DNA from: Anisus vortex
Taxonomy: Eukaryota; Mollusca; Gastropoda; Planorbidae
DNA length: 64,000 nucleotides
Assembly (NCBI GenBank): GCA_949126835.1
Contig: OX421506.1
Location: 24,823,301 to 24,887,300 of the forward strand
Direction of reading: 5' to 3'
Positions within the stretch are counted from its first letter, which is position 1. Each line of letters starts with the position of its first letter. The position numbers and the translations under genes are program-made. Shown piece by piece: positions 35,301 to 45,345 of the stretch. The notes below the pieces were generated by a model, which was not told where the DNA came from, did no database searches, and saw only the letters and a program-made list of their open reading frames with translations.

Positions 35301-38300
35301 ATTAGTTGTTGTTTTATCTACTAGCTGATGCAAGAGCATTCTCTTGTAGCCTAGAAAATAGTAGAAAGAGATGTTTACAATTTTCGTGAGTTATTCTTAG
35401 CATACTTTTATTCCAGAAATCTCTAACGTTTTTATATTGATGATCGCCGTTTGTTGCAATAGCATTTTCCATTTTAGTAAAGACGCTTATACGAACAAGC
35501 ATTAGTAATAATATATACATATATTGTTTTAGTTTTTATCTTTGTTGAGTTTTTGTACGAACATACATTACCATACCGAAGATCAGTTGCTATATTAGCA
35601 TATATAATATATAGTTTACATAATGTATTAAAAGCAAACAAAAGGCATGCTATAACTCCTAACCAACTTAACAGTAAACAAGGCTTCTGGTCCAGATAAA
35701 ATACCAGCAAGAATGCTCAAAGAATTAACGAATGAAAAAATCCCCAATCTTTAAAATACTTTTTCATGCCTCTCCAAAACCAGGGCAAAGCGCTCAAAGA
35801 TTGGAAATTAGCCAACGTTTCCCCCCCCCCCCTTTTCTTTTTCTTCAAAAAAGGAGATAAACAGACCTGTTTCTATAACAAGCATAGCAGGTAAAATACT
35901 TGAGCATATAATAAATAGTGGTATAGTAAATCATCAAGACAAACGTAATGCACTGTGCCCACACCAACATGGCTTCAGGAAAAACAGATCATGAGAAACT
36001 CAATTAGTAGGCTTAATAGATGATTTGTCTAAGGGATAAAATAATAACAACCAAATTGATGCTATATTGCTAGATTTTTCCAAAGCATTCGATAAAGTTC
36101 ATCATTGTAGTTTACTAACAAATAATATTTTGGCATCTCTGTTGCCTTAAATCAGTGGTTTCAAGACTTTCTTATAGCCAGAAAAACAACCGTTATAATT
36201 AATGGCTCTAAATCATGACCAATAATTGTAAACTCAGGAGTTCCACAAAGAACTGTCCTAGAACCTCTATTATTTCTAATTTATATTAATGAACTACAAA
36301 ATTTCATCAACATAGGAACAAAATAGTAGATTATTTGCTGATTATTGTATGATTTATAGAATAATAAAGACAGGAAAAGATAAGGAACTTTTACAAAAAG
36401 ACCTAGGCTAGATGAAATACAAATATGGGAATCTAACTGGAGTATGTCTTTTCACTCAGAAAATGCCAACTGATAAGAGTATCCTAGAAAAAAATTCAAA
36501 TAATAACAAACTACTTCATTCATGGTAAAGAACTAACTCAAACTAACAATGCTAAGTATCTAGGAGTAATAATAAATAATAAGTTATCCTGGAATCCTCA
36601 TATTGTTGAAGTAATAAAAAATCTAACAAAACATTAGGATTCATAAAAAGGAACTTTTATAAATGTAATAAGAACATAAAACTAAAATGCTATCTCACAT
36701 TAGTTAGGCCAATACTAGAATATGCAGCACCTGTATGGGACCCATCAACTAAAGAAAACATAAACAAATTAGAGCAAATTCAAAAAAGAGCTGCAAGGTT
36801 TATAAATAGGGATTATTCCCTACTAACGAGAGTAACACCACTATTATTCAAAACACTAAACCTAAAAACTCTAGAGGACAGAAGGGCAAAGAGTAAAGTA
36901 GTAATAATACATAAGACATTAAACTCTAATTTAGAAATACAACCCAATAACAACCTATTGCAATGGTCAGATAAACGTAAAGACAAAAACACTTTCCATA
37001 TCCCTTATGCGAGAACAAATGCATATAAGTACCCTTTCTTCATCAGTGGCATTCGGGCATGAAACGGGTTGCCTGAACAAACAAGGAAAACCATTAACTT
37101 AACATGATTTAAAGCATTAATAAAAAAGCAAGACTAGATTCAGACCACGGATGAGCGTAGGACGCAATAATCTTCTTTATAGAAGGAGCGTCTGTAATGT
37201 ATAAGAAGATATGTACGAAACTGTTTTTTAAAGGGTTTTGATTATTTTGTGCTTGCATTCAGTAACTTAGACTTACAATATCCCAATCACTTGGTGATTT
37301 CAGTTTCAAATAAAAAGTAAACACTTTTAATTTCTTGAGAGTTGCTAAATCCGCATTGACTTTTGCAGTAAGACTATAGGTGTCAACATCACCGAGTAAG
37401 CCCTCCATACAAGCGGTTTTAGAGTTTGATTTTGAATAACTCTCAAGGATAATGGATACAGCGAAAATACCTAAAATATAAAAACATATTTTGAAACATA
37501 CATATTATATATATATAAAATTTAAAAAAATGATACAAGCATGTTTGCTTTTTTCTTTTGGCAGAAAATCCACAGAGCTGTTTGCCTTTTTACAGTTAAC
37601 GTCAGGCAAATATATTTTGTGTAAAACTCTTCTGTATTGTTAAAAAATTATGTTGGCAATGGTAGGTTGAGAAGGTAATTAAACATGTTTGAGAGTAGTT
37701 AGCCTTGAAACATTTTTATTAGGAATAGATTTACTGTTGCGTGTGTTAATATATGTAGGTAGTTGCATGCTTTGGAACTATTTGTTAAGATGCCAATTGA
37801 AAGCTAAATAATAAACTTATTATATGTGACCCTTAATCTACTGAAGTTTGGTGCATTGTTCTTTACTGGTGATTAATTTTATGCTTTCTCGCTTATTATA
37901 CGCAATCACCATTTCTTTAGTCTCCTAATTGCAATTCGTATCCAGCCGTGCATGCAATATTAATGTTTAAGATTTTTAATAGCATCATACATATCTTGCC
38001 TCTTAAAAGGTAATGTAAATGTGCTATTTTCGTCAGACAGGCTTTTTTCAATTGTTTTCAAAATGTTTGTAATTGCTATACAGAATTAGTTGTGATTAGT
38101 TAGTGATTGCGAAAGGTTTATTTCAATAGGCTATATTTTAAATTTTATTCATATTGTCTGCTTCAAATATTTTCTTCCCGGGTCTTTCATAAAGTTTTTT
38201 CCGTTGTCGTCTGCTGGATGGTGTACAATTTTAAACTCCGTTTAAGACCCGGACGAACTTTCTATCTCTTACGTTCAGGGTGGAAATAGCAAATATTGGG

Positions 38301-38864
38301 TTGATTTTACCCCCTTGTGCATTAACATATCCGAGTCATTCCGCCATTTGGCACACCTATTTAGACACGCCGCATCGTAACATTACCGCAGACACATGCA
38401 AAATATCCCCCAACCCGCCAAATAGGCACCGGGCTTTACGAACATGAGTCTTGTAGCGCCGATTCCCACCTTCTCTGTGCTAAACAACAAAAAAAAAGTT
38501 CTAACAATAATTGTAAACATTGATGGGAATGCTTCATTAAGTTAATCTCTCGAAATGATGGTCACTAGGGTTTCTTAGAGAAAAAAAGGTATGATTACAT
38601 TGGGGTTAGTTTTCTTTTCTCGTGTAACCTATTATGTCATCAACCAATGAAACAGCCAAGTAATGGACACAATTTCTAACTCGCTTAATCTCACCAAAAA
38701 ATCATTATAATAAAAGTATTTTTTTCTAAATTAGTGTTTGTTTTAAAATACAAAAAGTATAACTACAAATTGTAGACGTTTTGCAAATCTAAAAAAAATA
38801 AAAGAAATATTTTACCTGTAGCAGATAAGAATATTGTCCAGCAGAAAAAATATATTGATGCCAT
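29036..38864 (-). CDS. Ig-like domain protein gene, four exons, 3' end not found
   Basis: I infer one split gene from four minus-strand exons: 38864-38816, 37470-37277, 34153-33934 and 29317-29036. All have AG acceptors and GT donors, and the phases agree at every join (1, 0, 1, with the last exon leaving in phase 1). The product starts with a hydrophobic signal peptide (MASIYFFCWTIFLSATG). It continues into a domain with Cys in KTACMEGLLGD and in LGCSCKGYVDGVFEIVLNKT, then a second segment with EWCVYNLSNQTL and RGCRRSASYTY. The spacing and the C.C..G....E..LNKT pattern resemble Ig-type domains of molluscan receptors and FREP-like proteins, so the product is probably secreted or at the cell surface. 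No fibrinogen domain or membrane segment is found in the window. The introns carry a LINE (35662-37207), a MITE and a lone satellite unit. Confidence 0.65.
29475..29900. repeat. Dispersed non-coding repeat
   Basis: Contains GGTACCGTTCGAAAGAGC and GTTGGTCTTTTGAAGACA, similar to 22480-22640 (CATCGTTGGAAAGAGC, ATTGGTCTTTAAAAAAGA). No termini or coding capacity could be identified. Confidence 0.4.
30368..30720. mobile_element. MITE with ATGGACCGCTTGCT terminus (copy 3, truncated), with a nested piggyBac-like end
   Basis: The left terminus ATGGACCGCGTGCTTTA at 30368 and the inner blocks (AAAATCGAAAGTTGTATGCA, GCGTAGAAGT.ATTTAAGACAGCC) match the copies at 42683 and 43097. The right terminus has decayed. 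At about 30400 the sequence CTTTAACACTTAAC starts a foreign stretch that matches 39600-39700, as expected of an insertion at TTAA. Confidence 0.6.
30395..30500. mobile_element. piggyBac-like terminal sequence (copy 1)
   Basis: CTTTAACACTTAACATGCCA followed by two near-palindromes (TTCGACTAAAGTCGAA, TTCGACTTAAGTCGAA). About 100 bp match 39597-39700. An end of the CCCTTTAACACTTAAC type next to a TTAA is typical of piggyBac elements. Only one end is visible. Confidence 0.45.
30721..32264. other. No gene found; intron of the Ig-like gene
   Basis: Within intron 3 of the Ig-like model. The minus-strand frame at 31656-31396 includes a hydrophobic stretch, but its end coincides with a block repeated at 19763-19845, which argues for repeat sequence over an exon. 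Confidence 0.5.
32265..32430. repeat. Single, unexpanded copy of the satellite unit with its flank
   Basis: TTTCTCAAAATTAGGTTTCA, then GACAGG, matches the left flank of the satellite at 26630-26698. It is followed by one diverged monomer-like stretch (GAATTCAGCATTCACTATAA, AGGATAGCTAAATATCTCA) and GGCGCAAAGCG, with no tandem array. It appears to be the dispersed sequence from which the array was amplified. Confidence 0.6.
33124..33722. mobile_element. MITE with TTGACAAGTCTTAA-type ends (copy 2)
   Basis: Begins GGACAAGTCTTAA and ends TTAAGACTTGT, and its interior aligns with 20321-20858. About 60 bp longer than copy 1, partly through T-runs and an insertion. It lies in intron 3 of the Ig-like gene. 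Confidence 0.7.
33934..34153 (-). CDS. Ig-like gene, exon 3
   Basis: 220 nt between an acceptor (ATATGTTTCAG) and a consensus donor (TTTATG then GTAAGTAACC). It enters in phase 0 and leaves in phase 1. It codes for 73 residues with Cys in ICWVQYDDVCDN and LGCSCKGYVD, followed by FEIVLNKTAE and ending NPVNLPVIY, which reads like the end of an Ig-type beta sandwich. A potential N-glycosylation site is at NKT. Confidence 0.7.
34154..35661. other. Intron sequence; a SINE B-box trace
   Basis: 1.5 kb of intron 2. A minus-strand B-box-like sequence (GGTTCTGGATTCGAGTC at about 34543-34559) suggests a decayed SINE. Nothing else was recognised; the frames at 35314-35710 look like chance openings. Confidence 0.45.
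35662..37207 (+). pseudogene. CR1/L2-like LINE, 5'-truncated, in intron 2
   Basis: Translation across many stops and shifts shows a reverse transcriptase: NKASGPDKIPARMLKEL, then a palm motif LLDFSKAFDKVHH, QHGFRK, LFADY in place of the catalytic FADD, and the C-terminal YLTLVRPILEYAAPVWDP and AARFINRDYS. The 3' UTR (GACGCAATAATCTTC, GGAGCGTCTGTAATGTATAA) ends in a short AAGA repeat. Copies of the same tail lie at 17103-17555 and 43950-44048. A C14-type run (35819-35832) interrupts the coding part. It is antisense to the host gene. Confidence 0.85.
37277..37470 (-). CDS. Ig-like gene, exon 2
   Basis: 194 nt. Acceptor TATATTTTAG, donor GATATT then GTAAGTC. It enters after one base of a split Gly codon and leaves in phase 0. 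It codes for about 64 residues, with one Cys in SKTACMEGLLGDVDTYSLTA and a beta-rich stretch VFTFYLKLKSPSDW. This would be the first half of the first Ig-type domain, completed by exon 3. Confidence 0.65.
38816..38864 (-). CDS. Ig-like gene, exon 1 (signal peptide)
   Basis: ATG at 38864 followed by 15 further codons, mostly hydrophobic (MASIYFFCWTIFLSAT), then a G that completes the first codon with exon 2. The donor is CTACAG then GTAAAATAT. This is a typical short first exon carrying a signal sequence. A CTAG acceptor-like site lies about 22 bp upstream, so a non-coding leader exon is possible. Confidence 0.6.
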
Positions 38865-38935
38865 TTTATCATTACTTAATTTTTTCTAGAATTAAGAAAA
38901 GATAATATATAAATTACTCAAAAAGAGAACAAACA

Positions 38936-38938
<3 letters not shown>

Positions 38939-38967
<29 letters not shown>
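38939..38967. repeat. TA microsatellite upstream of the Ig-like gene
   Basis: Alternating AT run about 75 bp upstream of the start codon of the Ig-like gene. Confidence 0.85.
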
Positions 38968-39596
38968 CCGGGTATGTTTGTTATCCATAGCCGTTTGACC
39001 AATCGGCACAATAGTTAAATGTATAAATTGGAAACTTTCTCCAAAAGAAACTTCTATTTTATCATTTGTAATCATGAAAGTGTTGATTGTATACATAAAA
39101 AAAAGTATATCCAAAGATGCATATACATATAACAGTACGCAACAAATGGCCATTTCCTTTCGTTTATTAAAGACAAAGTGAACAGCTTTTTTTCGAAAGG
39201 ACGAGAGTTGTAAAAGTCTCAAACGGAAGGGGCGTGTGAGAAGGACAATAAATAATATAAACACGACGCACTAAATCTATATTTAACCATTTTGTTTTGT
39301 TAAAAAAAAAGACCGGGCAAAGATTCAAAACACGTGGAAATAGATTCAAAACACGTGAAAATATTCATTTTTCCTTTTCGAAATTCCTTATCTGACGTCA
39401 CTACCTATTGTTGCAATATCAAATAGCTACGAGATTTGGATTTTTCCCACACACATTTAAGTGCTAATATTGAACTAATTACTTGAAAGTTATGTTTAAT
39501 ATTTTGTATAAATGACTTTATTAGCATTCGGGTGTTGAATACACTATTTACTATCAAAATAAACTTTTATCTCAATGTTGATAAAAAGCTGTTCAC
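38968..39596. other. No gene found; upstream of the Ig-like gene
   Basis: AT-rich. It would hold the promoter of the Ig-like gene. I cannot single out a convincing core promoter, because TATA-like strings are frequent here. Confidence 0.4.
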
Positions 39597-39700
39597 TTGA
39601 TCTTTAACACTTAATTAACAGGGCAAATTCGACTATGTCGAATTTCAAAACTCTTTCTGTATGCCAATTTCGACTTAAGTCGAAAATCATGGTGTTCTTT
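39597..39700. mobile_element. piggyBac-like terminal sequence (copy 2)
   Basis: CTTTAACACTTAATTAACAG followed by TTCGACTATGTCGAA and TTCGACTTAAGTCGAA, matching 30395-30500 for about 100 bp. It may be the 5' end of an element that includes the reading frame at 40254. The opposite end was not found. Confidence 0.45.
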
Positions 39701-40253
39701 AAAATGGTTCAAAACCTTAACATAATATTCCATGGTACAGAGTTTGGATCTTGTACTTTGACTGGCATGACTGTCTTGACCTTATTCACCAGTATTTCGG
39801 TATTATTATTTGTAAGGGTCACATCGCGAAGCGTCCGTTATAACTCTACATAACAGTACTAATAAAGGAATAACTTTCTAGTAGAAAAATCGTTATTCTC
39901 ACTATTTACATGATAGTGAAATATAAAGTTATAAACTGCTTGGTGGATAACATTAGAGCACGCTTTCCTTCAACGGATGAATTATGTGACGTCACAGACT
40001 TATACGACGCGTTATGACTATGATGTACACAACATAGAATGGCGTCGATAATACATGTACCGTACTATATTGTTTATGATGATCTTGGTATTGAAACCGT
40101 TTCTGTGTCCTGTTAGGTTTAGTCTACGGCGTGTACTTGTGTACATGTGTTTTTTGGGGTCCTGTTGTGTTTACAGCGTGTTCTTGTGTGAATATGAAAT
40201 ATGTTTTCTATTATCATTACATGTATTGACTTTTTTGTAAATAAAAAGGAGCA

Positions 40254-40652
40254 ATGGATGATTCAATTGATTATCTTTATGATTCTGATTCGGGTGAGGA
40301 ATATGATTATGACAGTTGTGGCATAGAGGATAATAATAATTTAGATTTAGAAAGTGATTCCGATAGTAAGATTGATTTAGCCTGCGAAACCAGTGCTATT
40401 TCTAGCACCAATGTTACGGCTCGCATTGATGACAAAACGGTTAAGAGACGTAAAAGAATCATTTCAACGAAAGAAGCTTATTCTGACTGGGATGTATTAG
40501 AAATGATTTTTGTTGACCTAGAAGCGAATTGCTGCCTTCATTCAACAGCAGACAATGTGTTCTTGCAGATACAAACAAATTTTGAGGCTGTTGATTTTTT
40601 ATTTGAAACACATTACGAACAAATTATGAATGAATGTCAAAAGAAACATTAA
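40254..40652 (+). CDS. Acidic 132-residue hypothetical protein
   Basis: An intact frame starts at an ATG preceded by AAAAGGAGCA. The first 50 residues are extremely acidic and Asp/Ser rich (SIDYLYDSDSGEEYDYDSCG). A basic cluster KRRKR follows, then a hydrophobic-patterned C-terminus (SDWDVLEMIFVDLEANC). An acidic N-terminus 550 bp inside a piggyBac-like end would fit the start of a piggyBac-type transposase. However, no catalytic core follows, and ariadne-type proteins also begin this way. I do not recognise it firmly. AT-rich, like the surroundings. Confidence 0.4.
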   Translation: MDDSIDYLYDSDSGEEYDYDSCGIEDNNNLDLESDSDSKIDLACETSAISSTNVTARIDDKTVKRRKRIISTKEAYSDWDVLEMIFVDLEANCCLHSTADNVFLQIQTNFEAVDFLFETHYEQIMNECQKKH

Positions 40653-41214
40653 TTTGCCCCGAGGGCCTACATGTATATGTCCTTAAATTTGGCTATTTCT
40701 GCCTTTTTTTAAATTGCAGAGCGATTTAAGTTTAATAGTATGCTTTGAAAAATGTATAGAAGATAACGTTCAATCTTAGCATTTTAAATAGGTCTCTACC
40801 TAATTAGATCCTCTACCGTTTTGTTTGTCTTTACTATTCGGACATACATATACACAAACACACGCAAACATACACAAACATATATAAAAGATTGGAACAA
40901 ACATACTTTTTTTAGAAAATATAAAACGACTGTTCAAATCTATTAGTAGGGGTGAAGCCACGGGCGGTGGGGGAGGGGAGCAAGCTCTTCTGTCCTCTAG
41001 TGTTTCGAGGTTTAGTGATTTAACTATTGATGTTACTCTTAACAAATGTGAATATTCCCTAATAAGGAACCTTGCTACTTGCTATTAAAATGTTTTAACG
41101 AGGTTCAATAGTTGAACAAACAACTATTTGTGTATGTAGATAAATGCAGTAGCCTATAGGTGAAAATATTACGTTCAGCACAAAACTAATGCTCAGTATT
41201 AAAGTACCCTTCGG
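40653..41214. other. No gene found
   Basis: AT-rich with a CACACAAACA-type simple stretch at about 40850-40885 and a GC-rich patch near 40965. No supportable gene. Confidence 0.5.
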
Positions 41215-41458
41215 AACAAACTAACCAGAGGGCTGGTGAAGCATCGTTCGACAGTTTTCTGTGGCTACGGCATACTAGGGGATGTGTGGCCAGCACAATG
41301 CGCAGTCGCCTTTACGTTACTCCAACTAATGTCAGGTACCCATCCTAGCTGGGTAGACTCAGAAACACCCTCAAGTCCCGGGAAAAAAAACTATCCGCAA
41401 CCAGTACCTGCGGATCGACAGTCGAACGTGCTGTCGCTCGGCTACCGTGCCCCCGAAA
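41215..41458 (-). mobile_element. tRNA-derived SINE (minus strand)
   Basis: On the minus strand an A-box-like GTAGCCGAGCG (near 41445) heads a body that includes CTAGGATGGGTACCTGAC and TTGTGCTGGCCACAC, also found in the SINEs at 18274 and 57085. The B box is degenerate. Confidence 0.65.
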
Positions 41459-41837
41459 CTATTGCTTAAGATATGAAAAAAGCATTTTGTCCTCTCGGCA
41501 AATTTTTAAAATGACAAACCAAGGTTAATTCATAAATGATGATAAAGTATAGTCTAGTATGTTTTAAAAAATAAGATGTATCAATTCAAAATTAAACTTG
41601 CATTGCAAGAGTCTAATTAAATTATAAACTACACAAATCAGGCATTTGAATAAAAAAAAAGTATGACCCTTTGTTGATAAACAAAATTTAACTTACGACC
41701 ATACCATGGCTAGAAACTCTAGCTACCACATCCGTTTGTAAGTAAAAAAAAAAGCGCACTAGAATGCACTAATAAACACCGTAGGAAAAATTGATACTTT
41801 TATCATTGAGGCTAGGAAAATTTAAAATAAAATGTAA

Positions 41838-42345
41838 AACAAGAAAACCATAAAAACAAAGTTTTTATTATACACCCTTTCTTTGCAAACTAATTTTTCC
41901 ATTTCCACATCACTACAAAACTAAACATTTCGAATCAGTAATGTCGGCAAATACATATCTAATTATAACGATTGCGCATTTTTAAAAAAAACTTGCTTTT
42001 GTTTCGGCCATATTGTGTTGTTTTCATTCGTATTTATTTCGTAAAAACTAACATATCCGAAAAGTTTATGTACTTCCGTCAAAGGCAGCCGTGTTTTTTC
42101 GTAAAATATATTCCTCGATTCGCAACTTGGTAGAAGGAATTCGTGACTATTCCAAATGCTACGATGCTGAAAATTTGGTAGAATGTATTGTTAGTCTGTG
42201 CGAGTCTGCTGCCCATATTTCAGCTCGATCGGACCACGGGAAGTGGTCGGAAAATTGATTCAAAGTTTTGCTGTCATCTAACCAACCATCCATCCAAGCG
42301 GACAGACAGCAGAACTTAAAAGAAAGGGCGTACACTTTCAATTTC
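41838..42345. mobile_element. MITE with CCCTTTATTT-type ends (copy 1)
   Basis: Starts in ACAAGAAAACCATAAAAAC and TATACACCCTTTCTTT, and ends in AAAGAAAGGGCGTACAC, an inverted match. The interior block TTTCAGCTCGATCGGACCAC, then GGGAAGTGGTCG, is shared with 48905-49365. Non-coding. Confidence 0.65.
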
Positions 42346-42682
42346 ACTTTATACACTTTTAATGTTTCGTAGGCTAGGCTAATGGCTAATAAATAGGGAT
42401 GCAAAGTGATAGTGTTGGTGAATAGGCTATCTAGTCAAGTCACTAATATGCTCACATCGTCTATGATCTATGTCTATGATAATAATAAAATAGCCTATTT
42501 TATTTAACAGACATAATACAGCTTAAATCTTAACAAGACTTAAAACACAAAACATCATTTTAAAAAAGCTCGAGCCTATATGAATCTTTATTAATACAGC
42601 GACCATTGTTACTTGAACACCATTACTCAAAGTAAACAAAAATCACGTGCTTTTTGTCACGTGATTGCAAACGCCCTATAAG

Positions 42683-42949
42683 ATGGACCGCTTGCTCTAT
42701 TTTTAGAGCATAATATATCAACTTCTTTTCCCTGCGCAACCAATAAGGCTGTCTTAAATTACTTCTACGCTCCTCTTTGTTTCTTAAATGTTTCCGCTTT
42801 ATACAACTTTCGAGTTTTATTTTAATTTTTCATTGAGAAATCGAAGCGATTCAATAAAACGGAAGTGCAAAGAAAACAACGAATCGGAAATTCAGAAAAT
42901 CAGTGTTTCGAGTGATCATATAGCAGAAATACTAGAGCAAGCGGTCCAT
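42683..42949. mobile_element. MITE with ATGGACCGCTTGCTCTA ends (copy 1)
   Basis: 267 bp between ATGGACCGCTTGCTCTA and its near-perfect reverse complement. The inner blocks CAATAAGGCTGTCTTAAATT and ACTTTCGAGTTTTATTTTAA are shared, inverted, with 30368-30720 and 43097-43884. Outside the core, ATAGACTATAATA-like sequence recurs at several ends. Confidence 0.7.
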
Positions 42950-43096
42950 GTATATTATAGTCTATGGTATTATTTTTAAAGATGTTCCGTCAAAACCTAA
43001 GATTATTTATTCTGATCTAGTCCTGCATTTTGATTATGGTTTTAAATAATGATACGCTGTTTTGTTTGTTAGGTATGATCATAGAGTATAATACAA

Positions 43097-43884
43097 ATGG
43101 ACCGCTTGCTTTAGTATTTCTGCTATTTATTTGATGACTCGACAGATTTCTTTTCGGAATTCCCGATTCCCTGTGCTACTGTGCACGTGATTTTATTTAA
43201 TCAGATTCTTTATCCTGTCTTACAGCTATAAAAAGACCTGTAATACCAAAAATATATATGCCTTAAACATTGTAACAAATTATAAATCAATAAATGAAAA
43301 AAGGCAAAAATATCGTTTTCTGTTGGTTTCCTGGTCACGCAGGGATAGAAGGATACGAAACAGCTGAAATAGACATGAAACGATTAATAATTAGACGCGC
43401 AAAACAGTATTGGATAAACTTTTTGAATACCGAATGCAATAAACTACAAGGTTTGGGAAAATTCAAAACCTTGCATGATACAAATCACCAAATAAGCTTA
43501 CAGGACATACAAAACGAACACATTCGTTTCTCTTAAAACGAGAAACGGCTCCAATGTGTGCCTTCTGCAATGTTAACTTAACAGTTTCTCAAAATATATA
43601 ATAAACTATATTAAAGACATTCAACTGTACTTCATATTTTAAAGATACAAGAACAAAAAAAAACATGACAACAACGTTAACAAAAAGGCCTTATATAGAC
43701 TTCGATGTTGATGGGCAGGAAATACAATAATTCATTTCAATTATAAATTAAAATCGAAAGTTGTATACAGCGGAAACATTAATTTAGGAGAAGGTATGAG
43801 CATAGAAGTAATTTAAGACAGCGGGTTTTTTTTATGCGCACGAAAATAAACATAGACGCTCTTAAAACAGAGCAAGCGGTCCAT
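43097..43884. mobile_element. MITE with ATGGACCGCTTGCT ends (copy 2), carrying a LINE insertion
   Basis: 788 bp between ATGGACCGCTTGCTTTA and AGAGCAAGCGGTCCAT. It is about 500 bp longer than copy 1 because a LINE fragment (43250-43735) sits inside it. The right part retains AAAATCGAAAGTTGTATACA and AGTAATTTAAGACAGC. Confidence 0.7.
43250..43735 (+). pseudogene. I-clade-like LINE fragment with RNase H
   Basis: The plus-strand frame 43294-43536 contains VFCWFPGHAGIEGYETAE, the last RNase H motif of LINEs of the I group, followed by KQYWINFLNTECNK. After a shift come a cysteine-containing tail (PMCAFCNVNLTVSQ) and a 3' UTR. The last 120 bp recur inverted at 45730-45855. The known Biomphalaria element nimbus is of this type, but identity cannot be claimed by eye. 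Heavily 5'-truncated and dead. Confidence 0.65.
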
Positions 43885-43949
43885 CTTAATTATTATAGTC
43901 TATAATCTAATCAGGAAACCTACTTCATGAAAATATATCACTAGGAAAG

Positions 43950-44048
43950 ATAGAGATGCAAGACTAGACTCGGACCATGGATGAGCGTAGGACGCAATAA
44001 TCTACTTTATATAAGGAGCGTTTGTAATATATAAGCTAAGATAAGAAA
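43950..44048 (+). mobile_element. LINE 3' UTR fragment with TAAGATAAGA tail
   Basis: GATGAGCGTAGGACGCAATA, then ATCTACTT, followed by AAGGAGCGTTTGTAAT and a TAAGATAAGA tail. This is the same 3' UTR as 17103-17555 and 35662-37207. Confidence 0.7.
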
Positions 44049-44104
44049 AGACGAATAAAAAAAAAAAAACTTCTTTTTCTTTTTTCAAAATGTTTAGTAT
44101 CCCG

Positions 44105-44250
44105 TTGGGCCTATTTGATCCACAGGGCCGGTGAAGCAGCGTTCACCAATTGCTGTGGCCTACTAGGGGATAGTGTTGCCGGTTCAATGCTAGTCGCCTT
44201 AATTTTACTCTAAAGTCATGTAACCACCGATTTGTTAATGTCTGGGAAAG
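44105..44250 (-). mobile_element. SINE tail part (minus strand)
   Basis: TTTGATCCACAGGGCCGGTG, then AAGCAGCG, is the reversed end of the SINE body at 18274-18535. The matching head may be at 45245-45345, separated by later insertions. Confidence 0.55.
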
Positions 44251-44271
44251 AAAAGGACGAGCCTTCCCGCT

Positions 44272-44458
44272 CAGTGCCGTTGCTATGGATTTGGGGGCCC
44301 GGGGGGCTTGGCCTCTTTAAAGGCCCCTGCATTTGTCATTCGACATTATGACACGAGAAAAAACAATTCGGACACTCCTTTGGGGGCCCTCCTCAAGTAG
44401 GGGCCCGGAGGGACTTTCGAATTCGGACCCCCCTCCCCCTCCCCTAGCTACGCCATTA
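44272..44458. mobile_element. hAT-like MITE with G-tracts (copy 2)
   Basis: Homologous to 11168-11363 over its whole length (CAGTGCCGTTG at the start, GGACTTTCGAATTCGGACCC near the end). Its own flanking octamers TTCCCGCT and TTCCCTCT match at 7 of 8. Two independent insertions with different target sites confirm mobility. Confidence 0.8.
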
Positions 44459-44479
44459 TTCCCTCTCTTTAGTCCAGGG

Positions 44480-44790
44480 AGTAACGTTTGGTAGGGAGGG
44501 GAGGCACACTAAAGTTCTTATCGGCTCCGGCCAACCCGAAGGCATGCCTTGTAACAGGGTACGGGTTTCCGCAGCCCAGCTTATAAGTTAACTGCGTATT
44601 TCTCCTCGGATCATTATCGTGGTGGCTCGCCCTGCAATGTCACCCGGTACCACAAATCCTATACTATAGATACGGACATTCAGGAACCAGTCGGTTCGTA
44701 AGACGGAATGTCCCCCATGCGTTCACCCGCCGGTGTATTCTTAATGTGAACGTATCGGCGGTTTGCTCACTTCGCCATTCATTGCGGCCC
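44480..44790 (-). repeat. Dispersed repeat family (copy 2)
   Basis: Shares blocks in inverse orientation with 18890-19160 (CATGCGTTCACCCGCCGGTG, TCATTATCGTGGTGG, CACAAATCCTATACTATAG). Confidence 0.55.
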
Positions 44791-44829
44791 ATATGTACAG
44801 AAGTGTCAGTTAACCAACAGAATTTAGGG

Positions 44830-45258
44830 ACACACAGGAACACTCTCCGGACACAGGAACACTCTCCAGACACAGGAACACTCTCCAGACACAGGAACAC
44901 TCTCCAGACACAGGAACACTCTCCAGACACAGGAACAATCTCCAGACACAGGAACAATCTCCAGACACAGGAACACTCTCCAGACACGGGAACACTCTCC
45001 AGACACAGGAACACTCTCCAGACACAGGAACACACTTCAGACACAGGAACACTCTCCTGACACAGGAACACTCTCCATACACCGGAACACTCTCCATACA
45101 CGGGGACACTCTCCAGTCACAGGAACACTCTCCAGACACAGGTACACTCTCCAGACTCAGGAACACTCTCCAGACACAGGAACACGCCCCAGACACAGGA
45201 ACACTCTCCAGACACAGGAACACTCTCCAGAAATAGGAAATTATCCAGACACGGGAAC
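44830..45258. repeat. 19-bp minisatellite, about 22 copies
   Basis: Unit ACAGGAACACTCTCCAGAC repeated with few substitutions. The unit length is not a multiple of three and the unit has no stops in several frames, which creates long but meaningless frames on both strands. Confidence 0.95.
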
Positions 45259-45345
45259 AAATCCTAGCCATCACTAGGAGTCGAAACCAGGACCTTCGGT
45301 ACGGCAACTAAAAGCGCAGCCGATCGGCTACTGTACCCCTTTGTT
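45245..45345 (-). mobile_element. SINE head part (minus strand)
   Basis: On the minus strand GTACAGTAGCCGATCGGCTG (A-box region) and GGTCCTGGTTTCGACTCC (B box) are the tRNA-derived head of a SINE. The body is missing at this point and a tail in the same orientation lies at 44105-44250. Confidence 0.6.

Noticed and set aside
44664..45307. Long frames (up to 165 codons) on both strands rich in VSGECSCVWRVFLCLE-type repeats
   Set aside because: They are translations of the 19-bp minisatellite, which lacks stops in several frames. There is no start context, splice site or family.
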